A DNA stretch of 64,000 nt from Rosa chinensis. Lineage: Eukaryota; Streptophyta; Magnoliopsida; Rosales; Rosaceae. The notes below the pieces were generated by a model. It saw only the letters and a program-made list of their open reading frames with translations. It was not told the DNA's origin and did not search any database. Both the position numbers and the translations under genes were made by a program. The DNA lies in assembly GCF_002994745.2 (NCBI RefSeq), contig NC_037088.1:47746897-47810896 (forward strand), in the 5' to 3' direction. Shown piece after piece: positions 11,258 through 22,260 of the stretch; positions within the stretch are counted from its first letter, which is position 1, and each line of letters starts with the position of its first letter.

Positions 11258-11477
11258 AGTTAAAACTAGCTAATAACCTCTAAAGAACAAGAAGCTCTTG
11301 AGGATGAATTCTCACTTACTATTCCAATCAACATACAGAGGCATATTCATACAACTTTATACAACCCTAAAATTGGGCTCACAAGGAAAGTAATCAAACA
11401 CAATTACAATCCTGATTCTATACAACTAACATAATTCTATTCCTAATAGTATCCTAAAATATCTATGACTCACAACA
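11258..11477 (-). repeat. C1 5' LTR
   Basis: A 220-bp copy matching 6157-6372, with an extra GCTA near its inner end. Confidence 0.92.
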
Positions 11478-11585
11478 GTGGACTCGCCGGCTACCAGTTT
11501 GCAGTCCACCTTGATTGGGCTTGAAGTTCTCGAATGAGGTCGCTGCCCAGAAACTTCGACCCCAATCTCCTTGGCCTTCATCTTC

Positions 11586-11587
11586 GT

Positions 11588-11618
<31 letters not shown>

Positions 11619-11620
11619 GG
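11586..11620. repeat. (TG)n(G)n tract
   Basis: About eight TG units followed by some 19 consecutive G. The G-run could form a G-quadruplex on the plus strand and is also a likely place for sequencing-length error. Confidence 0.9.
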
Positions 11621-12421
11621 ATGCTTACTGTGAGATATTGTTCACATTGTATAAAACATATTTTCTCACATGTTTCGTGACAGAAACCAAATTGTGGATA
11701 GCTTTGCTAATTTTGGTTGCTCTTTATATTAATGATTTGACATGGCGGGATCTGTCCCTTGAGTTTTTTCTCTCTTCTTGTCGTATAGACTATTTGAGAC
11801 TTCCTAAATTTTTCTCTCATTAATGTTGTTTTGCACTTGTCTTGTCTCTCATTTCTTGTTGATTCATGTGTGTGATATGGTTTTAGCATCGCACCATATA
11901 TAGTGATAAGACTGCAGTGATGAAACTAGTCTATAACCTCACAGTTAGCCAATCATGAAACTACCATCAGAGCTTAATTATGTATACAATATTTAAAAGA
12001 AGAGGTTTTGTTAACCAAAGTAGGAAATTACATATAAATTCTTACGTCATATCTTAATTTGAAATTCTATTTAATAATTAAGGGATAAGATAGTAAATAA
12101 CAAAAACAAAATCAAAATTATAAAAATAAAAGAAAAAAAAATTCCACTTCTCTGTATGAAGCTTTCCACTATGTGCATTTCACCTATAGAAAGCTTCCCA
12201 CTATTTATAGTAATTCCCCACTCTTTTTTTTTTTTTAGATTTTCTCACGTACATTTAATTGATTATCCACACCAATCGGGTGTGTTTTTTCTTGTCTAAT
12301 AGAAGAGAACTAATTATTACACATTATTGATTAAATTATGCTAAATGCACAAGTATCTGGAATTAAAAGAACTAAAGAACTCTACAACACTCCACTTAAG
12401 TTGTTCCGAGTATAGAATAGT
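11621..12421. other. Intergenic, nothing firm
   Basis: AT-rich. Near 12385-12410 there is an ACACTCCACTTAAGTTG motif reminiscent of a decayed copia PPT, but no LTR could be delimited. Bases 12422-12426 (GCAAA) are the C5 target-site duplication. Confidence 0.45.
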
Positions 12422-12426
12422 GCAAA

Positions 12427-12645
12427 TGTTTAAGAATGAGAGATTTTGAGAGAGATTGATGAGAGAATTGTGTATTCAATATTGAGAATATGAGCCCTAT
12501 ATATAGGGATTACAAAGCACATGTTTTAATGTTACAAGGAAAACTATTCCGAATAGGACTAGGAATTCTAGAACATTCTCTCCAATTATAATCATGAAAC
12601 TAATCCTAGTTTGAATAGGCACACATAAGTCAATTTCCTTCAACA
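12427..12645 (-). repeat. C5 3' LTR
   Basis: Reads TGTTTAAGAAT at its low-coordinate end and CCTTCAACA at its high end, where it meets the PPT (CTCCCCCTTG on the plus strand). Confidence 0.92.
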
Positions 12646-13140
12646 CTCCCCCTTGTGCCGCTCAAACTTAGTGGTGACGCTTCATCCGTTGCCTCGTTAA
12701 AAACCTTGCTCGAGTGAAAAACCCCGTGGGACAAAAACAAGCTCGAGGAGGAGAAAAAAGAGTACAACACGTCCTTCACTTTTCGAGATCGAACATGTAG
12801 ACATCATAACTCACCCTGATGTCGATATCTCCCCTGATTGCTACAATCGTGGGAGTTCAGATAACTTTCTCAATCCGATGCTCTTCACATGTTTCTCGAA
12901 GGTGGATTTAGGTAACGATTTAGTGAATAAGTCCGCTACATTATCCTCTGATCGGATTTGATTCACTTCAATCTTTAGAAGTGATTGTTGTTGCTAATTA
13001 TAAAAGAACTTAGGCGATATATGCTTGGTGTTGTCGCCCTTGATGAAACCTAACTTCATTTGCTCAATACAAGCTACATTATCCTCATAAATGCATGTGG
13101 GTGGTAGATTTCAAACCACAACTTCCTCGTATATGTCTAA

Positions 13141-13470
13141 TTACATATCATAGCCATATACATTCACGCACAGCTTCATGTATAATAATCTTTGCTTGAT
13201 TTGAGGAAGTAGCAACAAGGGTCTGCTTTGTAGACCTCCAAGATATTGCAGTGCTTCCCATGGTAAAGACATAACCCGTTTGGAAGCGACCTTTGTGAGG
13301 GTTAGAGAGGTACCCTGCATCAGCAAAACTGATCAAAACATCATTGTTGTTTTGATGGAGGGAAGTAGGGGGACGCCGGCCACCATGGACGGTGGCGTTT
13401 TGCCTCTTGGGGTCCAATCCCAAATTTTAGTCATTCCTTTTCTCTCTGTAGGGATAGAATAGGCCCATTT
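13141..13470 (-). pseudogene. C5 RNase H domain, truncated frame
   Basis: Contains ISFADAGYLSNPHKGRFQTG and GSTAISWRSTKQTLVATSSN. These correspond to the first RNase H carboxylate block and the ATSS block of copia RNase H. The C-terminus (12700-13140) is out of frame; C4 has an equivalent in better condition at 21331-21951. Confidence 0.85.
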
Positions 13471-13690
13471 CAATCGTACCTCTTAGGTATCGAAAGATTG
13501 TCTTTACACAAATCCAATGGTAGTGCGTTGGCGCAGAGCTATGTCAAGTTAACAAGTTCGCTGCGAATGAGATGTCCTGTCTTGTGCATTGAGCTAAGTA
13601 CAATAATGCGCCTATTGCACATAAATAAGGCACTTCGGCCTCTAATAATTCTTCATCCTCACCCTTTGGACGAAAAAGATCTTTTCTGGG

Positions 13691-14500
13691 CTAAAGACTA
13701 CGGCCAATCATGGGAGTACTCACAGGCTTTGCTTTATCTTCATTAAAGAGCCTTAGAATTTTCTGAGTATATGCAGACTGATATATCAAAATCCCATCAC
13801 AACGGTGCTCGAGTTCTAAACCGAGACAAAACCGTGTTTTCCCAAGATCTTTCATCTCAAATTCGGATTTCAAATATGTAGCAGTTTCCTTTAACTCATC
13901 TAGAGTTCCAATTAGGTTCATGTCATCGACATAAACTGCTACGATTGCAAATCCGGAACTTGTTCTTTTAATGAACACGCATGGGCATATTTCATTATTA
14001 ATATATCCCTTCCCTATCAAGTTGTCACTTAGACGGTTATGCCACATCCGTCCGGACTGTTTTAATCCATATAGTGAACATTTTAATCTTATTGAAAACG
14101 TGCTCCATGGTTTAGAGCCACTTGACTTGGGTAATTGAAGTCCATCTGGAACCTTCATATATATCTCTAAATCCAGATCCCCATAGAGATATGCTGTAAC
14201 CACATCCATAAGCTGCATGTCAAGTTTTTCGGAAACTACCAAACTGACAAGGTAGCAGAACATTATAACATCCATTACAGGAGAATATGTCTCCTCGTAG
14301 TCGATTCCAAGGCGTTGTGAGAAACCTTGCACCATGAGGCGGGCTTTATATCTTACCACCTCATTTTTCTCATTACGCTTTCTAACAAAGACCCATTTAT
14401 GGCCAACAAGTTTTACATCTGGGGGTGCCTGCGTTATAGGCCCAAATACTTGTCTCTTTGTTAGTGAATCTAATTCAGCCTGGATTGCATCTTTCCATTT
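13691..14500 (-). pseudogene. C5 reverse transcriptase (copia)
   Basis: The open part 13691-14359 spans KARLMVQGFSQRLGIDYEET, SLYGLKQSGRMWHNRL and the catalytic AVYVDDMNLIG, followed by EFEMKDLGKTRFCLGLELEH. The Gly-Arg-Met-Trp variant (most copia have PRAW) is shared with C4 and marks a separate lineage from C1-C3. N-terminal RT lies in another frame. Confidence 0.88.
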
Positions 14501-14515
14501 AGGCCAATCTGCTCT

Positions 14516-15133
14516 TCATTCACATTCTTCAACAGAGCGAGGTTCGATATCATCATATTCTATAATTCCTTTTGCAACATGATATCCAAATGCATCATCA
14601 ATAGCCATAAAATTTCTATCCATCATCTCATGTACACTAGTATAATTCATGGAGATCTCTCTATTCTCTAGAATTGGTTCTGACATTGGAGTGTCCCCCA
14701 ATGATGTCTCTTGGACATAACCATAATCCGGAATATCCTCATGAGATGGATTATTTACATAGATGATTAATGGATTATTTTGTGCCAAACTCGCTTTCTT
14801 TTTTGGACGAGAATCCACCGAACCTATGGGCCTCCCCCACTTCCTGGCAGGAGCCGTGGGCCTAGCCACAATGTCACCATCACTATGAGAGGGGATGTTG
14901 GCTCCATGCTTAGTTTCCCTTGAGATGACGTTATGTCCTCTAATTTTAGGGACATCAATCCTTGCAGGCATGTTTGCAGCAGGTATATGTGATCTCGTCA
15001 CTTTAGCGATATCAGAAAACGTATCAAGCATCCATCCTGCTACGTTCTGAAGATTGAGAATTCTCCGCACTTCAATTTCAGACTGTGCAGTTTGGGGATC
15101 AAGATGAGACAGAATGGGGATAGACCACGACAA
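14516..15133 (-). pseudogene. C5 integrase-RT linker
   Basis: The frame includes SEIEVRRILNLQNVAGWMLD and RKWGRPIGSVDSRPKKKASL, a basic AT-hook-like stretch (RGRP-like; in C4 it reads RKRGRPNGSMDSRPRKKASL). This region joins integrase to RT and is matched along its length by 22956-23633 in C4. The conservation of the basic GRP motif between two diverged copies suggests a DNA-binding or nuclear-targeting role; that is inference. Confidence 0.75.
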
Positions 15134-15139
15134 TTCCTA

Positions 15140-16704
15140 TCGTTCCTATTGAACATTTATGTTCTTATCTCCCCTTAACGACGGGAAGACTGTCTCATCA
15201 AAGTGACAATCCGTAAATCTATCGGTAAAGAGATTTCCTGTCAAGGGTTCTAAGTAGCGGACAATCATTGGAGAATCATATCCAACATAAATGCATAATC
15301 GTCTTTGAGGACCCATTTTAGTGTGCTATGGCGGCTCAATTGGCACATAAATTGCACACCCAAATATGCGTAAGTGTGAGACATCAGGCTCATACCCAGT
15401 CACCATTTGGGACGCAGAAAAGGGTTGAGTGGTAGTAGGTCTCAGACGAATAAGCACAGCTGCATGTAATATTGCATAGCCCCAAGCAGAAATAGGGAGA
15501 TTGCTGCACATGACCAATGCCCTAGCAACATTTGTAGTCGTTTAATAGCGGCTTCTGCGAGACCATTTTGCATGTGAACATGAGGAACATGATGTTCAAC
15601 ATCAATCCCAATGGACATGCAATAATCATCAAAAAAAATTTATGTAAACTCCCTTGCGTTGTCTAATCTGATAGACTTAATAGGATGATCAGGGTGGTGA
15701 GCCCTTAACTTAATAATTTATGCTATGAGTTTAGCAAATGCAGCGTTCCTTGTGGACAAAAGCATGACATGTGACCAACATGTCGATGCATTAACCAACA
15801 CCATAAAATATCTAAATGGTCCACATGGTGGTTGAATAGGTCCACCAATATCACCTTGGATTCTTTTCAAGAATGATATATTTTCTTTAGTGTCCTTTGC
15901 ATAGGATGGTCTCAATCCTAATTTTGCTAAAGAGCAGGCTTTGCAGAAAGAATGATGGGCTTTAGAAGCAACCAATAAGGATTTTGGTTGAGCCATGAAG
16001 TCACAATTGACTTTACAAGTAGGAGGAGTCAAAGAATGGTCCATGGCATCAAATCCATGTTGTTGCCGTAGGGGGTAGACAGCGCCGGCCCTAAGTGCCT
16101 GGTCTTGCATAGTCTTAGCTCCGTGAGGCGTAGGTGCATCTCCTTGAACCAAATTTTGGTTCGTACTTCTCTTTGTTCTGAAGAATGGATGTCCGTGTGA
16201 AGTCTTTAATATACGGATTATCATATCATGACCTAGGTGTCCCAGACGGTTATGCCAAAGCCTATATGTGTCAGAATCCCATAAATCATCTCTCATAACA
16301 TGATTGCATTCAATGATTCGAATAGTGGTTACATACAACCCACTAGAACGGCACATAAGTTTCTCTAAGACTCTTTTATGTCCGTAGTCATTAGAGGTGA
16401 TGCAAAGGAACTCTTGTCCATTCTCACAATGTGTTTCCACATGAAAACCATTGGCTCTTATATCTTTGAAGCTCAAAAGGGTTCTTTCAGCCTTAGGAGC
16501 GTAGAGAGCTTCAGTGACATTAATGATTGTGCCATGTGGCAACAAGAATTGAGCTGGTCCTCGACCACGAATCAATTTAGATGACCCTGCCATCGTAGTC
16601 ACTGAAGATCGAGTAGGCGTCATCTCAAGAAATAACTGCCTATTTCGAAGTATGGTGTGCGTAGTAGCACTATCCACGAGGCATTCTAGCTCTCTGGGAA
16701 ACAT
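15140..16704 (-). pseudogene. C5 protease and integrase (pol start)
   Basis: The pol ATG at 16704 begins MFPRELECLVDSATTHTILR. The protease triad is DSA rather than the DSG of C4, so probably inactive. Then follow RTLLSFKDIRANGFH, the zinc-finger region (LWHNRLGHLGHDM, then CKACSLAKLG) and the first integrase block (IQGDIGGPIQPPCGPFRYFM). The frame is lost near 15718; a C-terminal integrase piece (GYAILHAAVLIRLRPTTTQP) is in 15326-15517. Confidence 0.85.
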
Positions 16705-17050
16705 ACTTGAATGGATAAAGTTTGAATCAAAATCGACACTTTATTTCAATGAAAGCCAATGATTACGTCAAAGTTTCTAGATTTAATCCAAAAAGGATAA
16801 TCAAGCTTAGACAAGTAGTACTTACTCAATCCGTTTGGTAATTCCAATTTGGTTGTGACCAGGTAAGCTAATGCAAGATTTTGGTAGAGCGTTGCTCACT
16901 TTTAAAACCGTTCTCTCAGTTCAAACCTTTCCTAGACATCACAATTACTCTTGAGTACGCCTAGTGAGAAAGAGTTATAACCAATGTCTTTGTTGATAGT
17001 TACCAAATTTTTGGATTTGGATTGAAACCAATGACATTTATATGGTCAAA
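16705..17050 (-). other. C5 inter-ORF spacer, conserved with C4, carrying splice-like motifs
   Basis: On the minus strand this stretch aligns with the C4 spacer between gag stop and pol ATG (about 25162-25514), sharing GATGTCTAGGAAAG and TTACCAAACGGAT. It holds a donor-like GAGTAAGTA and an AAG just before the pol ATG. Because gag is missing, the leader is joined almost directly to this spacer. Confidence 0.6.
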
Positions 17051-17057
17051 TTTTTAT

Positions 17058-17165
17058 GCTTACGAAAGCTCTTAGTCTGTAGCCTACGAACGCTCTTAGT
17101 TCGTAAAAATCGATGCTCACAAACGCTCTTAGTCCGAAGATCACGAACGCTCTTAGTTCATATGT
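17058..17165 (-). repeat. C5 leader stem-loop array (4 units)
   Basis: Four units of the form stem-GCTCTTA-stem on the plus strand. The best is TACGAAC-GCTCTTA-GTTCGTA (17085-17105, 7-bp perfect stem). The others at about 17061-17081, 17118-17139 and 17142-17161 are eroded. It is followed by the block AGCGTGAATCCCCACAATTC shared with C4. See the better-preserved array at 26750-26859. Confidence 0.75.
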
Positions 17166-17882
17166 AGCGTGAATCCCCACAATTCCGCTTTTAGCAAATC
17201 GAACCCACGTTACAGAAAGGTGGGATGTAGAAGAAGGGATTTTGTAAGTCCCCAAAGAAAAATAAAAATAAATTTAAATTTCAAAAACGGGAACAACTTA
17301 CTAGTGAAAACTTACTCATGAATTTTGGAACTTGAAATTCTCAATACACGCACATGTTGATGTAGGCGTGTAGGATTGCAAACATGCTATCGATCCTGGG
17401 TTGGGAATTGCAAACTAGCTTTCAATCCCTGCTGTGTGGTCGAGATGTGCAGGATTTCAACGTCGGTTTGAAAAACTTGTTTCTTGAGAAAAGGTGGCAG
17501 GAAATTGCTAGGCTCGGCCGGAGGTGCTACTTGCTTTGGCGGAAGAGTGTAGGTCTCAAAACAACTCCGATAAGACTGAAATTCGGAGGTCAGATAGAAT
17601 AGACAGAGAAAAACAACTTTGATGAAGGAAGGATTTTGATCTAAGGTCCCGATCAAGATGTTTCAGGGCGTGTAAGCAGGCTGATCTGCACAGGAACGAG
17701 CGTCCTGCTGTGCTGCAGGGGCAGTAGGCAGCACACCGGTGCGTAAGAGCTGTAGGGGTGCGCAGGTGGGAAGCAATGGCTAGGCTAGCTCGGGCTAGGT
17801 GCAACGGTGAAAAGGTGATGTTGAAGAGAATTTCGGTTTTTGGATTTTTAGGTTTTTGTGGTTAAAACTCGTGCTGATAACG

Positions 17883-18100
17883 TGTTTAAGAATAAAGGAT
17901 TCAAGAGAGATTGAAGAGAGAATTATGTATTCAATATTGAGAATAGGAACCCTATATATAGGGATTACAAAGCACATGTTCTAATGTTACAAGGAAAACT
18001 ATTCCGAATAGGACTAGGAATTCTAAAACATTCTCTCCTATTACAATCATGAAACTAATTCTAGTTTGAATAGACATATATAAGTCAATTTCCTTCAACC
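17883..18100 (-). repeat. C5 5' LTR
   Basis: A 218-bp copy. Its outermost base is C on the plus strand (element starts GGTTGAAGG) where the 3' LTR has A (element starts TGTTGAAGG). Confidence 0.92.
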
Positions 18101-18105
18101 GCAAA

Positions 18106-18459
18106 TAATTTATTGAGATCGAGAAGGTTTCTAGCATTGATAAGAGGGATGATTGATTAACACATTCAAAAAGGAAACATAGCTAAGGGGATGCAAAACC
18201 AAACTCAGTAAAGTAAAAGAAATTACAAAAATAAAGCTGATTATTAACGACTATAAGGTACTAATTAGCAGCTGTGTACTCTTCGACCTATCAAGGGAAG
18301 CATATGAATGCCCTTGTCTCAGAAGTTGATGGAGCTGAAGATAAAAAGTATACAAGCACTAGTCAGTTTAGAAGAGAAAAAGTTATAAGAACCAAATGAA
18401 TCTTGATCATCATGAACAAATAGACTTAGAGATTACCGCTTCAGATATTAAGCATATCC
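18106..18459 (-). other. 3' untranslated region of RLP-A
   Basis: Lies immediately downstream of the RLP-A stop. Close to the stop, on the minus strand, GCGGTAATCTCT resembles a splice donor. RLP-B has a similar CAGGTAATTTCT at the matching place (about 47920), so a 3'-UTR intron is likely. No other gene is seen. Confidence 0.5.
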
Positions 18460-20048
18460 TTATTTCATTGCCCACCGTCTGATCAAAGCTAGGCTCAGAG
18501 AGAACCAATCACCCAAAGCTTTGAAGAAGTCAAAGTATGCATATCTCAATGGCCTGATGAAGATCAAGCTGCCACAAGCACCCCAAAATCCAACGACAAA
18601 CCCAAGCACCATGCTGGTGTAATCTCCCAGTGTCGACATTACCTCTTTCTTATCTTCTTGATTCTCCAAGTTTGCTTTCACTGGACTTGCTTCTTCTTGA
18701 GAACACGAATGTAGTGGAGGTCCACAGAGTTGAGGGTTTCCCACAAAAGCTGCTTCAAAGGTTTGGAGCTGCGTACCAGTTGGAATTTTGCTAGACAAAT
18801 TGTTATATGCCAGGTCCAAGTAAGCAAGTCGATCAATCTGAGCAAGGCTTGTTGGAATTGCACCATCTATCTGGTTTCTGGAAATATCAAGAGAATCTAA
18901 CGACTGCAACTTTCCAATCTCTGGAGTTATTTGGCCTGTCAATTGGTTTCTCGACAAATTTAAAGAAACCAAACCAGAAAGTTGAGCAATTTCACTTGGA
19001 ATCTCTCCACTTAATCTGTTGCTAGCGAGATCAACAATCTTCAGAAGTCCCAGAGTACTTTTGTATTTGGACATTGCTCCTTTCCATATCAAGGACACTT
19101 CATCATCATAACTCTGGACAAGATCCATATGATCACTATTAAAGGAGGTAAATGGATGGCTGATGGTTAGATGACTTGGATCTTAATATCCTTTTTCAGC
19201 CAAAGTTGTCAAATTGTTAAGACATTTGGGTATACTTCCAGAGATGTTGTTCATTGAAAGATCCAAGATTTGCATGTATGTTAGATGACATAATTCCAAT
19301 GGGATGCTTCCATAAAAGTGATTAGACCAAAAGATGAGGAAAGCCAAATTAGGAAGTCCAACCCCTAACCATTTAGGTATCAGCCCTGATAACTTGTTCT
19401 CTCCAATATCAAAAAGTAATAGACTTTTGTAATTATTGATGGACGAAGGCAATTCTCCCTCAAATTTGTTGTGATCTAGTTTTAATGTAATGGTTGAAAC
19501 TAAAAAGCCCATTGTGGTCGGAATTTTTCCAGAAAAATCATTGTTACTCAAGTCAAGAAAGACTAGATTCTTAAAAGGCTTCCAACAATCCGGAGCTTCT
19601 CCAGATAAAGAGCTGCTTGAGAGATTGAGAAAGGATAAGCTACTAGCCTTGGTTACACACAAGAAAGAATCCAACTCTGAAAATTTATTATCGGAGAGAT
19701 CTAAAGATAATGCTTTTGAAAAGAATGAAGGCAGTGGACCTTCCAATTGGTTCCAACTTCCAACTAAAGTTTAGATGAGGGTAATATGCAAACTCAAATC
19801 CAGAATATGCAATTGTTCCTCTAAGTTGATTACTAGAAAGATCCATATCAGCTACCTGATGAGAGGAATCCCAAAACCAACTTGGAATGGAATCCGAAAT
19901 TCCAGCATCAGAAATATCAAGTTCGGTATATTCTTTCTGATTTTGAAGCCAGTTAGGGAAATCCGGCCCCAGCTTGCAAGATTCTAAAGATATGAAATCA
20001 AATTGAAAAGGAACCCAATCAGAATGGAAGTCCAAAACTAGTGAATTA
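18460..20048 (-). pseudogene. RLP-A C-terminal segment (LRRs, transmembrane helix, tail)
   Basis: Begins with LESCKLGPDFPNWLQNQKEY and runs through LRR turns (LDLSNNDFSGKIPTTMG, LDISRNQIDGAIPTSLAQID) to PQLCGPPLHSCSQEE, the conserved end of the LRR domain. The transmembrane helix is MVLGFVVGFWGACGSLIFI, then a tail ending IRRWAMK. The frameshift near 19753 lies between LRRs (SWKLEP before, LEGPLPSFFSK after). The TAA at 19183 falls after TLAEKGY, in the island region before the last LRRs. The N1 element abuts at 20049. Confidence 0.9.
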
Positions 20049-20369
20049 TGAAGAGAAATTGAAATTGCTTGATTGAAGTGAATGAACCATTACAAAAGAG
20101 AACACATATAAATGCTATAATTATGAGCAAGCCTAGCTGCTATGATACAATAAGATCACATGTGATTGTTAAGAGAGATGTCAGCGGTGCAGTTCAATAT
20201 GTGGTTGTGCTTGGTCTTCTTGGTCTGCAATGTAGCAACAAGCTTTGTCTATTGTACTTGGCTAAGAGAGCACGAGTTGTCTCCTAATTGTCTTGTGCTG
20301 GAGTGTGTTGTCTTCTTGTACAGCCTTGTAATCTTGTGATTTGCTTCTGGTAATGTCTTCATCATATCA
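20049..20369 (-). repeat. N1 3' LTR
   Basis: A 321-bp copy nearly identical to 28926-29245, with about a dozen differences. It is bounded by the TSD on the left and the PPT on the right. Confidence 0.9.
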
Positions 20370-20502
20370 TCCCCCCGCAAGCTAATGCGAGATGGGAAGC
20401 AATCAACTTGGAAAGGCAAAGAGGTTGGAAACAAAGCAAAAAAGGGCAGAAGACAAAAGCATAGAACAGAGAGACTAAACCAAAGTAATGGCAAGAGAAG
20501 AG

Positions 20503-20850
20503 CAGGATACATAGTTCCGACAAGAAAGGAAGAGAGAGTTTGCAAGCATGGTTGAAGGAAATTGTAACAAAGGAAAAGGGAAGATGTGTGGAAAAGAAAG
20601 AAGATCGGAATGGCCGCTAAATAGTGTTGGAGAAGAAGATGGTTGCGTAATTTCGAGAGGGAAGAAGCATTTCTCCCAGGATACATAGTTCTGACAAGAA
20701 AGGAAGAGAGAGTTTGCAGGCATGGTTAAAGGAAATTGTAACAAAGGAAAAGGGAAGATGTGTGGAAAAGAAAGAAGATCGGAATGGTTGCTAAATAGTG
20801 TTGGAGAAGAAGATGGTTGCCTAATTCCGAGAGGGGAGAAGCATTTCTCC
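20503..20850. repeat. 174-bp tandem duplication in N1
   Basis: Two adjacent copies starting at 20503 and 20677, both beginning CAGGATACATAGTTC. They share blocks such as GGAAATTGTAACAAAGG, GTGTTGGAGAAGAAG and GAAGCATTTCTCCCA. It lies in the noncoding interior near the 3' LTR. Confidence 0.88.
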
Positions 20851-20948
20851 CAAGTTGAAAAGAAACTTCATTTTGGTACCAAAGAGGAACTGAAAATTGG
20901 AAGAATAGAGGAAGAGAGTTTTGGGTTTCTTTAAGAAGAAGAAAAAAA

Positions 20949-21126
20949 TGTTGTAGGAGAATTGTAATTGTGTTTATTATTGATAATAGGAGCCCTTTGA
21001 ATAGGGAGTTACAAGGTACTCAAAAGGTAATAGAATCCGAATACAATTGAATACCTAGAACACTTTCCTATTACAACTCTAAACCCTAGTTTGTAGAGGC
21101 ACACATTATGTCGACATCCTTCAACA
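20949..21126 (-). repeat. C4 3' LTR
   Basis: Starts TGTTGTAGGAG and ends CCTTCAACA on the plus strand; the PPT (CTCCCCCTTG) follows. Confidence 0.92.
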
Positions 21127-21330
21127 CTCCCCCTTGTGCCACTCAAACTTGGTGATGACGCTTTGATCATTGCCTCACTAAAAACCTTGCCAGGTAACAA
21201 AAATCCTGTGAGACAAAAATAAACCTTGTCGAAGGGCAAAAAGAGCACAACACTTCCTTTACTCTTCGGGATCGAACATGTAGACATCATACCTCCCCCT
21301 GATGTCAATATCTCCCCCTGATTGCTACAA

Positions 21331-22206
21331 TCATGGGAGTTCGGATAACTTTCTTAATCCGATGCTACTCACATGTTTCTCGAAGGTGGATTTAGGTAAC
21401 GACTTAGTAAATAAGTCCGCTACATTATCCTCTGATCGGATCTGAATCACTTCAATATTTAGAAGTGCTTGTTGTTGCTGATTGTAAAAGAAGTTGGGCG
21501 ATATATGCTTGGTGTTGTCGCCCTTGATTAAACCTAACTTCATTTGCTCAATACAAGCTGCATTATCTTCATAAATGCATGTAGGTTCATCTGTGGTAGA
21601 CTTCAAACCACAAGTTCCTCGAACATGTCTAACTACAGACCTTAGCCATATGCATTCTCGCACGGCTTCATGTAGAGCAATAATCTCTGCATGATTTGAG
21701 GAAGTAGCAATAAAGGTCTGCTTTGTAGACCTCCAAGATATCGCAGTGCTTCCCATGGTAAAGACATAACCTGTTTGGAAGCGACCTTTGTGAGGGTCAA
21801 AGAGATACCCTGCATCAGCAAAACCCATCAAGACATCGTTGTCATGTTGATGGAGGGGAGGAGGAGCACGGAAGGTGGCGTTTTGCCTTGTGGAGTCTGA
21901 TCCCACACTTCCATTATTTCTCTTCTCTCTGTAGGGATAAAACAAGCCCATATCAATCGTACCTCTCAGTTATCGAAAGATTGTCTTTATTCCAATCCAA
22001 TTACGGCGTGTTGGCGCAGAACTGTGTAGAGCTAACAAGTTCACAGCGAATGAGATATCCGACCTTGTGCATTGAGCTAAGTACAATAATACGCCTATTG
22101 CACTTAGATAGGGCACTTCAGCCTCTAATAAGTCTTCGTCCTCATCCCTTGGACGAAACAGATCTTTTTCAGGCTCAAGACTACGACCGATCATAGGAGT
22201 ACTCAC
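21331..22206 (-). pseudogene. C4 RNase H domain and RT thumb
   Basis: 21331-21951 contains LMGFADAGYLFDPHKGRFQTG, GSTAISWRSTKQTFIATSSN, EIIALHEAVRECIWLRSV, YEDNAACIEQMKLGLIKGDN and the end block NVADLFTKSLP. These are all the copia RNase H blocks, in one open frame of 206 residues. 21970-22206 carries the preceding segment (MSTPMIGRSLEPEKD, LYLAQCTRSDISFAVNLLA). A frame break separates the two. Confidence 0.9.
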
Positions 22207-22260
22207 AGGCTTTGGTTTATCTTCATTAAAGCGCCTTAATAATTTTTGAGTATATGCTGA

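Larger units (their letters stand above)
6157..11477 (-). mobile_element. Ty1/copia LTR retrotransposon C1
   Basis: A complete but defective 5.3-kb copia element read on the minus strand. The 5' LTR is 11258-11477 and the 3' LTR 6157-6372. The primer-binding site is at 11244-11257 (TTGGCATCAGAGCC on the minus strand, iMet-like) and the polypurine tract at 6373-6384. The TSD is GTGGA at 6152-6156 and 11478-11482. LTRs differ by about seven substitutions and one 4-bp indel in ~216 bp. Gene order gag-PR-IN-RT-RH is that of copia. The product would be a single polyprotein but frameshifts and stops interrupt it several times. Confidence 0.93.
12427..18100 (-). mobile_element. Ty1/copia retrotransposon C5, gag deleted
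   Basis: Minus-strand copia element. The 3' LTR is 12427-12645 and the 5' LTR 17883-18100. The TSD is GCAAA at 12422-12426 and 18101-18105, and the PPT is at 12646-12657. The sequence after the 5' LTR (CGTTATCAGCACGA on the minus strand) differs from the iMet-type site. LTRs differ at roughly 15 positions in 219 bp, so this is older than C2 or C4. Pol is present in fragments. No gag is found between the leader (ending about 17050) and the pol ATG at 16704, whereas the related C4 has a ~1-kb gag there. Confidence 0.92.

Noticed and set aside
20249..20686. 145-codon hydrophobic minus-strand ORF
   Set aside because: It runs from the N1 3' LTR into the purine-rich interior; it is half LTR, shows no domain, and is compositional.
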